Both the position numbers and the translations under genes were made by a program. Source: an uncultured Desulfobacter sp. (lineage in GTDB: Bacteria > Desulfobacterota > Desulfobacteria > Desulfobacterales > Desulfobacteraceae). From it: a stretch of 64,000 nt of DNA. Shown piece by piece: positions 16,187 to 25,670 of the stretch. Below the pieces are notes generated by a model. It ran no database searches. It had not been told where the DNA came from and saw nothing but the letters and a program-made list of their open reading frames with translations. The stretch's first letter is position 1. Every line of letters starts with the position of its first letter. Location: contig NZ_OY761440.1 of NCBI RefSeq assembly GCF_963664415.1, forward strand, positions 1,240,001 to 1,304,000, given 5' to 3'.

Positions 16187-18595
16187 TCAAGTTGAGGGTG
16201 TCAGATCAATGAAAAGTATCCTGGTCGGCCGGAGGCTGGAAATCATCGGCAGGGTCCATGCCTTTTTTATCTCATCGCCGGCGTCACTCCCGGCCTTATG
16301 CCCCTGCCTGAAATATTCCATTGCCTTGTCCATCCTGCCTTGAGCCTGTCGGCACAACCCCATGCGTACCGTCACCCAGAAGGCCTGTTCAATGCCGGGA
16401 TCCGCCTTAAGGCTCAGACCAAAGAGGCGGATGGCTTTGTCCCATGCCTTTTCTTTCTGGGCCACAGCTCCCATCAGCAACAGGGAAAATGCCCGGCCGG
16501 ACCGGTTTTTCCCCTTTACGGCAAGTCTTAGACATCGTCCGGCCATCTCCTTGAGTTCCGAGGACTGCCGGGCAGTAAGCCGCTCCTTGGCGGTCATATC
16601 CAGCCGGCAAAGGAGAATCAGGGCCATATCCGGGCAGGGTTCGGTACGGGCCATTTCCATGACAAGGGCTTTGGCCGGTTGAAACAGGGCGCGGCTTTCA
16701 TGGTACCGGGTATGCATGTCAAAATAGACGTATACACCCTTTGCCGCACCAAGCAGGGCAGAAAGATCTTTTTGGTCTACGGCTCTTTGCCATGCCTTAC
16801 GGATATTGCCAAATTCCGCATCCATGTTTTTGCGGCAGGCCAACATCTTCTCACCGATTAAGCCATGCTCATTTTCCCGGGCCAGGTTCAGGTAATGGTG
16901 TTTATGGGCATCCAGCACCTCATCCTTATAGCCTGATGCCGACAGGTGTTTTTCGGTATACTGTCTTAGCAAAGGATGCATCTCAAAACGTCCGTTTTCA
17001 GGATCTGCCTGGAGAAGGGATTTTCTTACCAGTTCCGTTGTCCTAAGCACGGCCGTTTCCGGGTCTATTCCCGTAACCCGGCAGACCGCCTTAACTGAAA
17101 AATTATGCTGAAAAGCGGAAAGCTTCATCAAGAATTTTTTTCTTTTTGGGTCAGACAGGACCAGGAGGTTTCAAGTACCGCCGTTATGCTCTGGTGACGT
17201 TTAGGCATATCCCGGATATCGGTCCTCAGAAAATCCAGGTTTTCCTGGATGTTTTCCGCGATTTTTCCCGGGGGGAATACATCCATCCATCCGGCTGCCA
17301 GTATCAGGGCAAGGGGCATGCCTCCGGTCAGATTACAGATCCGCGATATTGCCTGAAAATTATCGCTGTTGAGTTTCACATCCGGCCTGACTCTTTGGGC
17401 GGCAGAAAGGAAAAGGGCAACTGCATCCCAGGTTTCTTCTATCCGCCTTAGGTCTACGGCCTTTTCATTGCCGGATACAAGGGCGTTGGGGCGGGAAAGG
17501 TCTGATACCCGGAAAAGATGTTCCCCTTCTAACTTGAGCCGGGTTCTTGATGTGACCAAAATTTTAAGAAAAGGGGCCTGGGCCAGCAGATTCAGGACAA
17601 GGCCGCCTGCCTCGGGCAGATGTTCGAAATTGTCCATCACCAGCAGGACGTTTCTGTGCCTCAGGAAATTGAATATTTGGCCTTTGCGCCCGGTCTTTTT
17701 GTCCGAGGCAAGCTCCAAGGCCTTGACCAGTTCGCCTTCAAGCTCGTCGGTTGATCTTAAGCCTGCGATCCCGATAAAAAATACCCCATGGGAAAAGCAA
17801 TCCATAATCGTTTTCGCAAGCTCCAGGGCCAGCCGGATTTTGCCGATGCCTCCTTGGCCCGTCAAGGTAAGAAGCCGTACTTCAGGTGCAGCCATACGTT
17901 CGGCCAGGACTTTTATTTCATCCTTTCTGCCCACAAAAGGTGTGGATTGGGCCGGAAGCCGGGACCGGGCTGGGGTTGATTTGACTTCCCCTTTCCTGTT
18001 GGTCTCCCGTATACCTTCTCCAAGGTCCCTTGTCTCATCTTCAGGCAGGACGCCCAGTTCCTTTTCCAACAGGGTTTTGCATTTATTCCAGGACTTTAGC
18101 CGTCCGTCGGTTCAGCCGTTCGGATTGTTCCATCTGCCAGTCATCGAAATCCGGGGCATCTTTGAGATAAAAGCCCGAGAAAAAAGAGGGCTTGCTGATT
18201 TGGGCCGCCTCTTCAAGCGACTTGATCTGCTTTGGGTTGGGCGGCTTTTCCCCTCCCTTGTTCCGGGGGAGCACGGCGGCAAGTTCCAGGAACCGGTTTA
18301 CATCCACCTGCACGTTCCCATGGGGCACAAAACCAATGGCCTCCCTGTCAATGTTCAGCCAGGATTTACCCAGCGCCTTTGTTATAAGAGAGAGGGCCTT
18401 GCGAAGGGATGCTCTGGACTTTGCCGGGTCGCTTTCCGGCCAGAGCATGGTGGCCAGTTTTTCCCTGGCATGGGGTTTGGCGGTTACAGCCAGGTAGGCG
18501 GTCAATGCAACGGCTTTGCGCCGGTTGATTTTTACTGCCGTACCGTTCACTCGAAAACATGGGGGACCGAAAAATAAAAATTCAATCTGGGTCAT
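16187..18595 (-). pseudogene. AfsR-like SARP/NB-ARC/TPR regulator, broken by two frameshifts and a deletion
   Basis: Three consecutive frames form one gene. 18595-18083 encodes a SARP winged helix and half a BTAD. 18069-17128 encodes the end of the BTAD (KCKTLLEKELGVLPEDETR, read slightly upstream of its ATG) and an NB-ARC ATPase. 17131-16187 encodes the rest of the ATPase and TPRs. About 50 residues of BTAD are missing at the first junction. The second break is one missing A in an A7 run near 17136, where LTQKE would continue KKFLMKLSAFQ. The P-loop reads GQGGIGKIRLA, with Ile where Thr/Ser is expected, further evidence of decay. AGGAG precedes ATG 18595. Confidence 0.8.
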
Positions 18596-18749
18596 GGGCT
18601 GTTTCTCCTATGGAAAATTTATATTATCCCCCGGAATTTGACAATTTTTTAATTTAAGGACGGTCGTGTCACGCTTTTGGGAACATAAACGGAACGGTGG
18701 CCTGTTATTATTTTCCTGAAACTTAAACGTTATTTTACAGGAGGTCAGC

Positions 18750-19355
18750 ATGAAAAGCACAATTGTGAAAAATTTAAGACCGGAGTTCGAGCCAGTGGCC
18801 GTGGTTTGGAGCGACACCATCCCCGCTGATGCATTCCAGTTCAAAAATGGTAAATTCGGTTGTGTCCTCTATTTATTTGCCCAGGCCAGTACACGCGGCA
18901 AAATTACCGGCGGCAGCCGCGGGAGCATCATCTGCACAGGCGGTCGGGCGGCCTTGGGCTTTGGGACCGGTTTCGATGAATCGGATGAACAGTTAGACCT
19001 GCATGCCGCCTTGTTTAGTAAGGGGCTGAAATCAGCAGAAAACAGGGAAGCATATAAGGCAGAAATGGCGGCTGCACCTAAAAACTGGAGATCCATGTAC
19101 GAATATGGCGAGCGCAGGCATTGCAGTTCGGACTTAGCCAGGGCGTGGATTCTTCATGAATTTCCGCGCTATGATATTGTGTTCAGGGTAAGGGCAATGA
19201 CGATCAGTTTTTTTCACTATCCTATGACGGCACCAAACACTTTTATTTTCTTGCAATATCCAATTCCATGGGCATCATGGACGTCCCTGCAATCTCACTT
19301 TTCACGGACGAAAACCCAACGCTTCTCATGGTTTCTGCAATCTCTCCGCTGTTAA
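18750..19355 (+). pseudogene. DUF169 protein, 3'-truncated with a foreign tail
   Basis: The first ~145 residues match DUF169 proteins (FEPVAVVWSDTIP, GCVLYLFAQASTRGKI, TGGRAALGFGTGF). After FPRYDIVF the family homology ends and the rest is translated from an unrelated segment that includes the 37-bp sequence shared with 28.1 kb. Family members run to about 230 aa. CAGGAGG lies upstream of ATG 18750. DUF169 function is not established. The truncation lies against the 3' end of the methyltransferase gene, consistent with a deletion junction. Confidence 0.7.
19213..19249. repeat. 37-bp sequence shared with 28099-28135
   Basis: The stretch starting TTCACTATCCTATGA and ending CACTTTTATTTT is the same at both places apart from one base. 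At 28.1 kb it is the 3' end of a small gene (encoding KIKVFGAFIG); here it lies at the DUF169/methyltransferase junction and the same frame is present on the minus strand after the methyltransferase stop. Confidence 0.6.
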
Positions 19356-19993
19356 ACATTAGATCCTGCCCTGAAAACATCCCGGACATGAACCCCAATA
19401 CATAGGCCTGGGGCCGGGTACGTTCATGGGTAGTGCCGTCGGCCAGACTTACAAATACCCCGCCCGGTTTCAGGGCCATGAATTTTTTTAAACATGGTTG
19501 CCAGGTCGGCGCGGACAAAATTAAGTGTCGCACTGGCCCAAATCAAGTCGTACCCTTCACCGATGGGGTCATTGACATAATAGCCGGCCATGGTTGTCAC
19601 CCGGTCTTCCATCTCATACTCGGTAATAAATTCCTCAGCCACTTTGACTACTGCGGGTCGATCAAAAATAACGCCTTTCATACCGGGATTCTCGGCCACT
19701 ATGGCAATGCAGTGAAGCCCCGGACCGCCGCCAAGATCCAGCATTTTTTCAAAAGAGGCAAATCCGTCAATTTGGGCAACCCTGGCAGCCATTTTTTGGG
19801 CGGTCCCGCCCCGTTCATAGTTGGCCATGGACCTGGCATAGGCTGCCCAAACAGCTTCGCTGGATTGCGGCGTTGTGAGGTAATCGAAAATTTTCAGTTC
19901 AATAGCGGTAAGAAGCAACTGTGTTTTTGTTCGGCCATTAAAGATATCGTACAAAACATCTATATGGGTATCCAGGTCAGGTAATTTTTTCAT
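19243..19993 (-). pseudogene. SAM-dependent methyltransferase with frameshift in an A7 run
   Basis: ATG 19993 starts an O-methyltransferase-like protein: dimerisation-type N-terminus (LLLTAIELKIFDYL), SAM motif LDLGGGPGLH, and YDLIWASATLNFV. The frame is lost at MFKKIHG; removing one A from the run at 19481-19487 continues it as KKFMALKPGGVFVSLADG to a stop at 19243. The combined product (~250 aa) would be nearly normal. The start lies only 17 bases after the TonB receptor stop, so the two are co-transcribed; the enzyme may modify the imported ligand or its carrier (inference). Confidence 0.75.
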
Positions 19994-20010
19994 CTTTTTT
20001 TCCTGTTAAG

Positions 20011-22101
20011 CTAAAAACGATAGTTCAATTGAAGGCCAACTTCTCCCGGATTGCTGTACACGGTATAATAACCGAAATATCCGATAGAATCATACTCCTG
20101 GTCAAAAATATTTTTTCCATAGAGGTAAATATCAAAATGATCTGTTTCATAACCGATTTTGGCATTCACAATTTGATATGCATCCCTCTTATACTCATTT
20201 GCCTTGTCCAGGTACATCTCTCCATAACAGATCAAATCGGCTCTGGCATACCATCCGTTTTCAAACCGGTATTGCGCCCCGATATTAAATGAGTACTCCG
20301 GGCTGAAGGGATTTTGGTTTCCCTCGTAACTGCCGGCGTTATCCTTGAAATCATCGAATTCAATATCAATGTAGCCAAATCCTGCCATTACGCTCAGAGC
20401 CGGGGTGATTTTGGCTGTTAATTCCAGCTCAATCCCCTTTCCGGTTGCCTGGGCCGCGTTTGTTATATAGGTTTCAGTCAGTGTGATGGTCTCCGAGACC
20501 TGCATATCCGAAATATCCATCATGAAAATGCTGCCGTTGACCATCAACCGGTTGTTGAAACACATCGTTTTGGCGCCGATTTCATAAGACCACAATTCTT
20601 CTTCGTCAAAGCTGTAGTATTCCGAATCCGTTGCTAAGGCATTAAATCCTCCGGAACGATACCCCTTGGAGGCACTCACGTAGGTCATAACTGCCTGGGA
20701 AATGCGGTATTCCAGGGCGAGCTTGGGGGTAATTCCCTCCCAGGAATCATCGGTTGCCTTTCCGCTGATATGATCTTCAAAATCCATTTCTTCTGTCTCG
20801 TACCGTAATCCGCCGGTCAGGCTGAAGCGTTGTCCCAGAGGATAGGTCACATTGGTAAAAACAGCATAAGAATGCCCGTCAATATCCCTGTCAGTGACAC
20901 TTGTAGTGCTTGCCGAAAAGGATTGTGTATCAAAATTTACCTCATCCTTATCCGCATAGATGCCGGCAATCCACTTTACGCCGCCATGCTTATAGTTCAG
21001 GCGCAATTCCTGGGAAAGTTTGCTGTATTGGCTGTCCTTATCGGTATGACTTAATGTCACCGGGCTGAAATCCCAGTCGTTGGCAAGCTTGTCATCGTAG
21101 ACCCTTCTGGCTGTAATAGAGGTCAGTTCCAATGACTCACTGATATTATAATTAATCTTGAGTGATTGGGATTGGCACGCAGTATTGTTCTGCCCCTCAA
21201 AATCGGCAGATACCTTGCGGTATTCCGGGGCCGATAAACCGAATGAAGCGGCGGCGTCTTCAGAAAGGTTCGCAATTACCCCACCCCCATCATATTCTAT
21301 TTGCGATGCAACAAAGGAGAGGTCCCATTGATCCGTCGGCGTCCACCGTGCATGCACCCTGCCATACCAGTTTTGTCTGTCATCATAGGGTTCGCCTGTC
21401 AATGTATTTTCGATAAATCCGTCTTTCTTATGGAATTTTCCGGCAAAGCCCATATAAAGTTTATCTTTTTGAATGGGACTGCTTAAGTTTAGGGTGTATG
21501 TTTGGGTGAGACTGTCATCTGCCTCGGAAGAAAGCAAGGTGCCGATACTGGTTGACAGTCTTGCCCGAAACTCATTATCCGGTTGCCGCGTAATGATATT
21601 GACGGCACCTGTTTCCGTATTTTTGCCATACAAGGTTCCCTGGGGGCCTCTGAGGACCTCAATACGTTCAATATCGAGAAATGTATCCTCAAAGCCCATG
21701 TTCGACAAAACAGGAACGCCGTCTATAAAAAGCCCGGCAGATACCGCCAGAGTTTCAATGGGCGCAGTAATCCCTCTCATGCTAGGTGAATTCATGCCTG
21801 GGCCGCCATTGCAAAACACCATAAAGTTGGGAACAAAATCAGCAAGATTTTCTACGCTCTCAATTTTTTTGTCCTCAATTTCCTGGGCTGTCAATGCGGT
21901 AATGCCTACCGGTACATCCTGGATATTTTCCTCCTGCTTCTGAGCAGTGACCGTTATGGTTTCTATGGTTGTTTCCTGCTTTTTTTCGGCCATGGCCGGA
22001 CTAATGAAAAAATACAGCGCTGTTATAACGCTTATTACAAACCTTCTAACGAAAAAACGCATGAGAAAAACCGAACCGTTTATTGCCTTAAACCTTTTCA
22101 T
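20011..22101 (-). CDS. TonB-dependent outer-membrane receptor
   Basis: A 696-aa receptor with a signal region ending near residue 38 (SPAMAEKK), a TonB box (TITVTAQK), the plug motif IEVLRGPQGTLYGKN with GAVNIITRQP, and a barrel ending GEVGLQLNYRF. GAAGGAGG precedes ATG 22101. It is followed immediately by a methyltransferase and preceded, on the same strand, by an AraC/PchR-like regulator. Directly repeated candidate regulator half-sites lie at 22241-22280. It is the intact paralogue of the fragment at 11 kb. Probably a siderophore-type receptor; the ligand is unknown. Confidence 0.93.
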   Translation of the reverse strand: MKRFKAINGSVFLMRFFVRRFVISVITALYFFISPAMAEKKQETTIETITVTAQKQEENIQDVPVGITALTAQEIEDKKIESVENLADFVPNFMVFCNGGPGMNSPSMRGITAPIETLAVSAGLFIDGVPVLSNMGFEDTFLDIERIEVLRGPQGTLYGKNTETGAVNIITRQPDNEFRARLSTSIGTLLSSEADDSLTQTYTLNLSSPIQKDKLYMGFAGKFHKKDGFIENTLTGEPYDDRQNWYGRVHARWTPTDQWDLSFVASQIEYDGGGVIANLSEDAAASFGLSAPEYRKVSADFEGQNNTACQSQSLKINYNISESLELTSITARRVYDDKLANDWDFSPVTLSHTDKDSQYSKLSQELRLNYKHGGVKWIAGIYADKDEVNFDTQSFSASTTSVTDRDIDGHSYAVFTNVTYPLGQRFSLTGGLRYETEEMDFEDHISGKATDDSWEGITPKLALEYRISQAVMTYVSASKGYRSGGFNALATDSEYYSFDEEELWSYEIGAKTMCFNNRLMVNGSIFMMDISDMQVSETITLTETYITNAAQATGKGIELELTAKITPALSVMAGFGYIDIEFDDFKDNAGSYEGNQNPFSPEYSFNIGAQYRFENGWYARADLICYGEMYLDKANEYKRDAYQIVNAKIGYETDHFDIYLYGKNIFDQEYDSIGYFGYYTVYSNPGEVGLQLNYRF

Positions 22102-22240
22102 CTTTCCTCCTTCCTGTAGCCAAATCGAACAATACCGTCAAAAAATACAGATTCATCCATGCTGATCTTTTATGTATTACATAAAAAAGACATGGGCTTC
22201 AGATATAGATAGGTAATCCTAATACGAGGATATCAAAAAT

Positions 22241-22280
22241 GCTAACGTTAGCGTGTCATTCGTTAACGGCAGCGTGTCAA
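22241..22280. promoter_or_regulatory. Candidate AraC-type operator upstream of the TonB receptor
   Basis: The palindrome GCTAACGTTAGC (22241-22252) overlaps the first of two direct repeats AGCGTGTCA (22250-22258 and 22271-22279), spaced 21 bases, each preceded by a CGTTA. Two half-sites in direct orientation about two helical turns apart are typical of AraC-family sites. The block lies between the regulator stop and the receptor start. Confidence 0.45.
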
Positions 22281-23249
22281 TTATGTCAGTTGAATTCGGC
22301 GGGAATGGGACTGATTGAGGGATTCGCCCGGTGTCAGGCCGAACATGCTTTTGAATGCTTTGGCAAAATGGCTGAGGTTGGCATAGCCGACAAAGAATGC
22401 GGCTTCAGTTACATTGACCCTTCCGGACCGGAGTAATTTCATTGCGGTTTTCAACCGGTGGTCCCGAAGATAACCAAAAGGGCTGATGCCATAGATTTTA
22501 TTGAACAATCTATATAAAGTGCTTCTGCTCAATCCAACCGAACAGGCAAGTTCAGTGATATCGGGTGGATTCTCCAGATCGCTGATCAAAAGATCTGCCG
22601 CATGCATGACACGTTCGACATCGGCGGGATGTAATTTCAATGCCTGCCGGATGGGTGCTTTACCGGAATGGAGCTGATCAAGCTTATATGCCAGCAACTC
22701 CATGAGTTTGCCTTCCACAAAAAGCTGCCGGGCAGATCCGGTAAAAGGGCAATTCAATATTTGTTGAAACACCATGCGCATGGCAGGGGTTAAAACATCG
22801 GAGACAAGGAAAGGATCTCGTTTTTCCAGTTTTTTCATGGACGGAAGCGAACGCTGCCTGTCATCCTGCACCAATCCGAGCATGGTTTCCATTTCCATAA
22901 CAATGACAGCATACTTAAATGGTCCGGCACCTATTGTCATCTTTACATCCGTCAGTTCAGGGCAATAGAAAAAACCGCTTTGGTTGGGCTTGCAGAACAC
23001 AGGGCCTTTGCAACAACCTGACTGTGATTCGAAATAACCGTCCAAACAGAACCCTACACCTACGGAACGGCTGTATGAATTGCTCTTGATGCAAGTCAGT
23101 TCTTTCAAATGAGACTTCACCACCCTTAATTGCAAACCCGAGGAAAAAGAATCGATATTGAGACTGCCATGCCCAACAGACGGAGAAAAGCTGATTTTTA
23201 ATGAAGATGAAAGGCATTTGTTTCTATCTGTCAAGTCAACGGTTTTCAT
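22281..23249 (-). CDS. AraC-family (PchR-like) transcriptional regulator
   Basis: 322 aa. The N-terminal half is a PchR-type ligand-sensing domain, including FCLDGYFESQSG and the linker ARQLFVEGKLMELLAYKL. The C-terminal ~100 residues carry both AraC HTHs (ITELACSVGLSRSTLYRLF and VNVTEAAFFVGYANLSHFAK) and the FGLTPGE end motif. The start at 23249 has no strong ribosome site. It lies upstream of a TonB receptor on the same strand and probably activates it when the imported ligand is present, as PchR does with its siderophore (family knowledge). Confidence 0.9.
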   Translation of the reverse strand: MKTVDLTDRNKCLSSSLKISFSPSVGHGSLNIDSFSSGLQLRVVKSHLKELTCIKSNSYSRSVGVGFCLDGYFESQSGCCKGPVFCKPNQSGFFYCPELTDVKMTIGAGPFKYAVIVMEMETMLGLVQDDRQRSLPSMKKLEKRDPFLVSDVLTPAMRMVFQQILNCPFTGSARQLFVEGKLMELLAYKLDQLHSGKAPIRQALKLHPADVERVMHAADLLISDLENPPDITELACSVGLSRSTLYRLFNKIYGISPFGYLRDHRLKTAMKLLRSGRVNVTEAAFFVGYANLSHFAKAFKSMFGLTPGESLNQSHSRRIQLT

Positions 23250-23300
23250 ATTTTTAAACTATTTTTGTTCAGCGAGGAAAAATCAGCTGCTTATTTTTTT

Positions 23301-23394
23301 TATATGAAAGTATCAATAAATCGCTGAGTTACTTTCATTTTTCGTTGTGCGCTATGCCTGGCTGTTGATATGTCAGGCCAGCCCATGGCTGTTA
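23301..23394 (+). repeat. Dispersed ~95-bp palindromic repeat, copy A
   Basis: Begins TATATGAAAGTA and contains stem pairs TGAAAGTA/TTACTTTCA and GCCTGG/TCAGGCC, then GCCCATGGCTGTTATA. It is directly followed by copy B in head-to-tail tandem. Same family as the copies near 25.0, 33.4, 50.1, 59.3 and 61.3 kb. The rest of 23250-23817 shows no gene. Confidence 0.75.
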
Positions 23395-23489
23395 TATGAG
23401 AGTCTGTGTAACTAACACAGATCTTTCAACCTTTGTTGTGGGCTGAGCCTGGCAGATGATATGTCAGGTCGGCCCATGGCCGTTATAAG
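23395..23489 (+). repeat. Dispersed palindromic repeat, copy B (tandem with A)
   Basis: Shows AGATCTTTCAACCTTTGTTG, GCCTGGCAGATGATATGTCAGG and GGCCCATGGCCGTTATA. After it the start of a third unit (TATAAGAAAGTCTCCAG) is seen but not completed. Confidence 0.75.
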
Positions 23490-23817
23490 AAAGTCTCCAG
23501 ATTTACCTTCCTGCTTTTTAAGACAATACATTGTAAATCCACCATCCAAAAGAATTCATCTTTTATATAAAACTTTTGTTGCAATAAAAACATTAGTTTT
23601 ACCTTACATATGAATTGCATATAAATCAACAGAAAACGAAACACCCATGATTCACCGGGGAGATAAGAGGGGGCAAACTTTGATTATGGCCTTACGCATT
23701 CATTGGTTAGTGAAATATTTTTGCTATCCCGACAAACCCTGACGGATCTACAGACTTAGGTCGGGAATAATTGAAAGCCGCGCCCGTAAATTGAGCGCGA
23801 CCCAATTGACCTTTGGT

Positions 23818-24798
23818 TTATAATGGTTTTACTGGAATACAAATATCAACAATATGAATTCCTTCCGGATGTTCTTTTGGATTATTATGGTATATTTCAT
23901 AGCAGAGACGGTCATCGGGTTGATAACCGCTTTCAGGCAACCAATCTCCAAAAACCATGTTCCACGCTTTTTCGTATTCTTCACTCCCGGATAATTCAAA
24001 ACCGGCCACAGCAAATTCACCACCAGGAATTTTCATTTTGCCGATTTCTCCTTCAACCGGCGTTGTCTCAGGAACTGTGACACAGGCACTTGTTCTGAGT
24101 TTGTTTTCTTCGGTTATGTTTGGATCATCATGATATACAGACATAACAGTGGTTTTTGGGAAATTTAAAAGCCCTCTTGGGCCGGCCCAGTTCATCAATT
24201 TAATGAAAAGATTCTCAAATAGTTCGTTGTTTCCCTTATAGGGGCCTATGTGACGAACATAGGCAACATGGAATTCCGGCATGTTTTTAACTTCAATTTT
24301 AATGTGTTTTTTTTCTTTCATCTGAATCCTCCAAATTAGATTATTGGTTACACTGTCAATGTAATAGGAGGAGATATGGAAATCTTTCCAGATATTGCTA
24401 TTCGTTTTGCAAATCTTGCTATTTTGAAGGCAGTTTTTTAAGCGCCATTGGCTTGCACTCATTTGAAATTTAGCCTTGAATGCCCTGGCAAACGCTGCTG
24501 AGCCGGAAAAACCACAGTCAAAAGCAATATCGGTAATTGATTTTTCAGGCCAGTGTATAAGCTGTGCTGCTGCTTTTTCAATCCTTAGCCGTTGGATGAA
24601 CTGAGCCAGCGTCTCACCAGACATTGCCTTGAAAATCCGATGAAAATGGAATTGAGAGAAACAAGCAACTTCAGCAAGCGTTTTGAGGGAAAAATCTTTA
24701 TCAATGTTTGTGTCGATATAGTCAATAACACGATTTATTCGAGAGACATACTCCCGGCGTTTGGATTTACCTTTTTTATTTTTCCGGGCATCATTCAT
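23818..24798 (-). CDS. AraC-family regulator with C-terminal GyrI-like ligand-binding domain
   Basis: 326 aa. The N-terminal ~110 residues hold an AraC double HTH (FSLKTLAEVACFSQFHFHRI, ITDIAFDCGFSGSAAFARAF). The C-terminal ~150 residues match the GyrI/SOUL-like effector domain (FHVAYVRHIGPYKGN, GEFAVAGFELSGSEEYEKAW, YEIYHNNPKEHPEGIHIVDI). This is the Rob/BmrR-like layout in which the GyrI part binds hydrophobic or cationic compounds. A linker region of ~45 residues is unusually Asn/Lys-rich. No target gene is adjacent, so its regulon is unknown. Confidence 0.9.
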   Translation of the reverse strand: MNDARKNKKGKSKRREYVSRINRVIDYIDTNIDKDFSLKTLAEVACFSQFHFHRIFKAMSGETLAQFIQRLRIEKAAAQLIHWPEKSITDIAFDCGFSGSAAFARAFKAKFQMSASQWRLKNCLQNSKICKTNSNIWKDFHISSYYIDSVTNNLIWRIQMKEKKHIKIEVKNMPEFHVAYVRHIGPYKGNNELFENLFIKLMNWAGPRGLLNFPKTTVMSVYHDDPNITEENKLRTSACVTVPETTPVEGEIGKMKIPGGEFAVAGFELSGSEEYEKAWNMVFGDWLPESGYQPDDRLCYEIYHNNPKEHPEGIHIVDICIPVKPL

Positions 24799-24949
24799 TT
24801 TTGTGCTTTTTTTTGAACATCATGCTTGTTTGCCCAATGTGCCGTTTGTCATATCCAAGGTTAAAGTTCTTCTTTTTGTAAAAATACTGCCACACCAATC
24901 AAGGAAAGAAAAGACTTTCAATTGGCTTAATGAAATTTCTTTTTCCGGA

Positions 24950-25045
24950 ATAACGGCCATGGGCCGGCCTGGTCTATCAACACCCAGGCTTCGGCCCACA
25001 ACAAAGATAGAAAGAATCCAGTTACTTGCTGGAGACTTTCATATA
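24950..25045 (-). repeat. Dispersed palindromic repeat, copy C (inverted orientation)
   Basis: ATAACGGCCATGGGCCGGCC ... CGGCCCACAACAAAG ... GACTTTCATATA is the reverse complement of the family. It lies between the AraC-GyrI gene and the FMN-protein fragment. Nearby 25083-25110 has a short GGTATC tandem. 24799-24949 holds nothing else I recognise. Confidence 0.75.
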
Positions 25046-25154
25046 AAAATAACATTGGGCTCAAATCCTTTTATTAATTGTATCCGGGTATCGGTATCGG
25101 TATCGGAGCGTCGCTTTGCCAAAACCTGAGCATACATGGCCGGGGCTGCTGCCG

Positions 25155-25550
25155 TTACACGGACAAGATCGATTGGGTGCGTTCCTTATAGGTGGCCAAA
25201 CCTGTTGCTTCTGCCGCAATATCTGTCAGGGGTACGATGTCTTCCCTGTCGATATAAGGGAAGCAGGCCTTATCCGGATCAGGAGACGCCCCTTTGGCGC
25301 CGAATACCCGTCCGTTGATATTGAAATGTGAAAAATCCAGGGGATATTCTTTTTCCGAGGCGAACTGGTTTTTATCAGCGGCGAACGGAAGAATCGCCTC
25401 GGCTCCCCTTATGGCTGAAAGTCCGATTTCACAGGGGCCGGTGCAATCGGCCGTGCACGCGGCGCACATGCCTGAAATACCGGCCACATGGCGGGGCGTT
25501 TGCATGTGGGTATGGGTGACGGGGCTGGCAAGTGAAGGGCTGAAATACAT
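25155..25550 (-). pseudogene. N-terminal fragment of an FMN-binding glutamate-synthase-like protein
   Basis: From ATG 25550 (AAAAGGAG upstream) the 131-aa frame encodes HTHMQTPRHV, SGMCAACTADCTGPCEIGL, and GRVFGAKGASPDPDKACFPY. This resembles the Cys-rich front end of FMN-binding glutamate-synthase-type proteins (usually ~500 aa). After VPLTDIAAEA the frame shifts near 25175 and only a short extra piece is readable (VRVTAAAPAMYAQVLAKR). The whole flavin barrel is missing, so it is not functional. It is divergent from the MocR gene and shares its operator region, so the intact gene was probably MocR-controlled. Confidence 0.6.
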
Positions 25551-25573
25551 AACGGCAATCTCCTTTTTGTAAT

Positions 25574-25589
25574 ATTGTATGCATACAAT
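25574..25589. promoter_or_regulatory. Palindromic operator in the MocR divergent promoter
   Basis: ATTGTATGCATACAAT is a perfect 16-bp palindrome, with a further half-site GGTTGTATGC at 25598-25607 and a weaker GATTGTATCC near 25619. It lies between divergent genes, one a MocR regulator, which typically bind such repeated sites. Confidence 0.6.
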
Positions 25590-25670
25590 AAGAGGTGGTT
25601 GTATGCTTAAATTTTGTGATTGTATCCATATCATTGACAAATATTTAGAGTCAATGATAGTATTGTCTGC

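Noticed and set aside
17369..18577. A 402-codon open frame on the plus strand
   Set aside because: It is antisense to the SARP/NB-ARC pseudogene, is rich in Arg and Ser as expected for a shadow frame, and has no family features or ribosome site.
23301..23489. The ~95-bp repeats as ordinary intrinsic terminators
   Set aside because: They occur in tandem and in both orientations, lack consistent T-tracts and share sequence far beyond a stem, so a simple terminator does not explain them.
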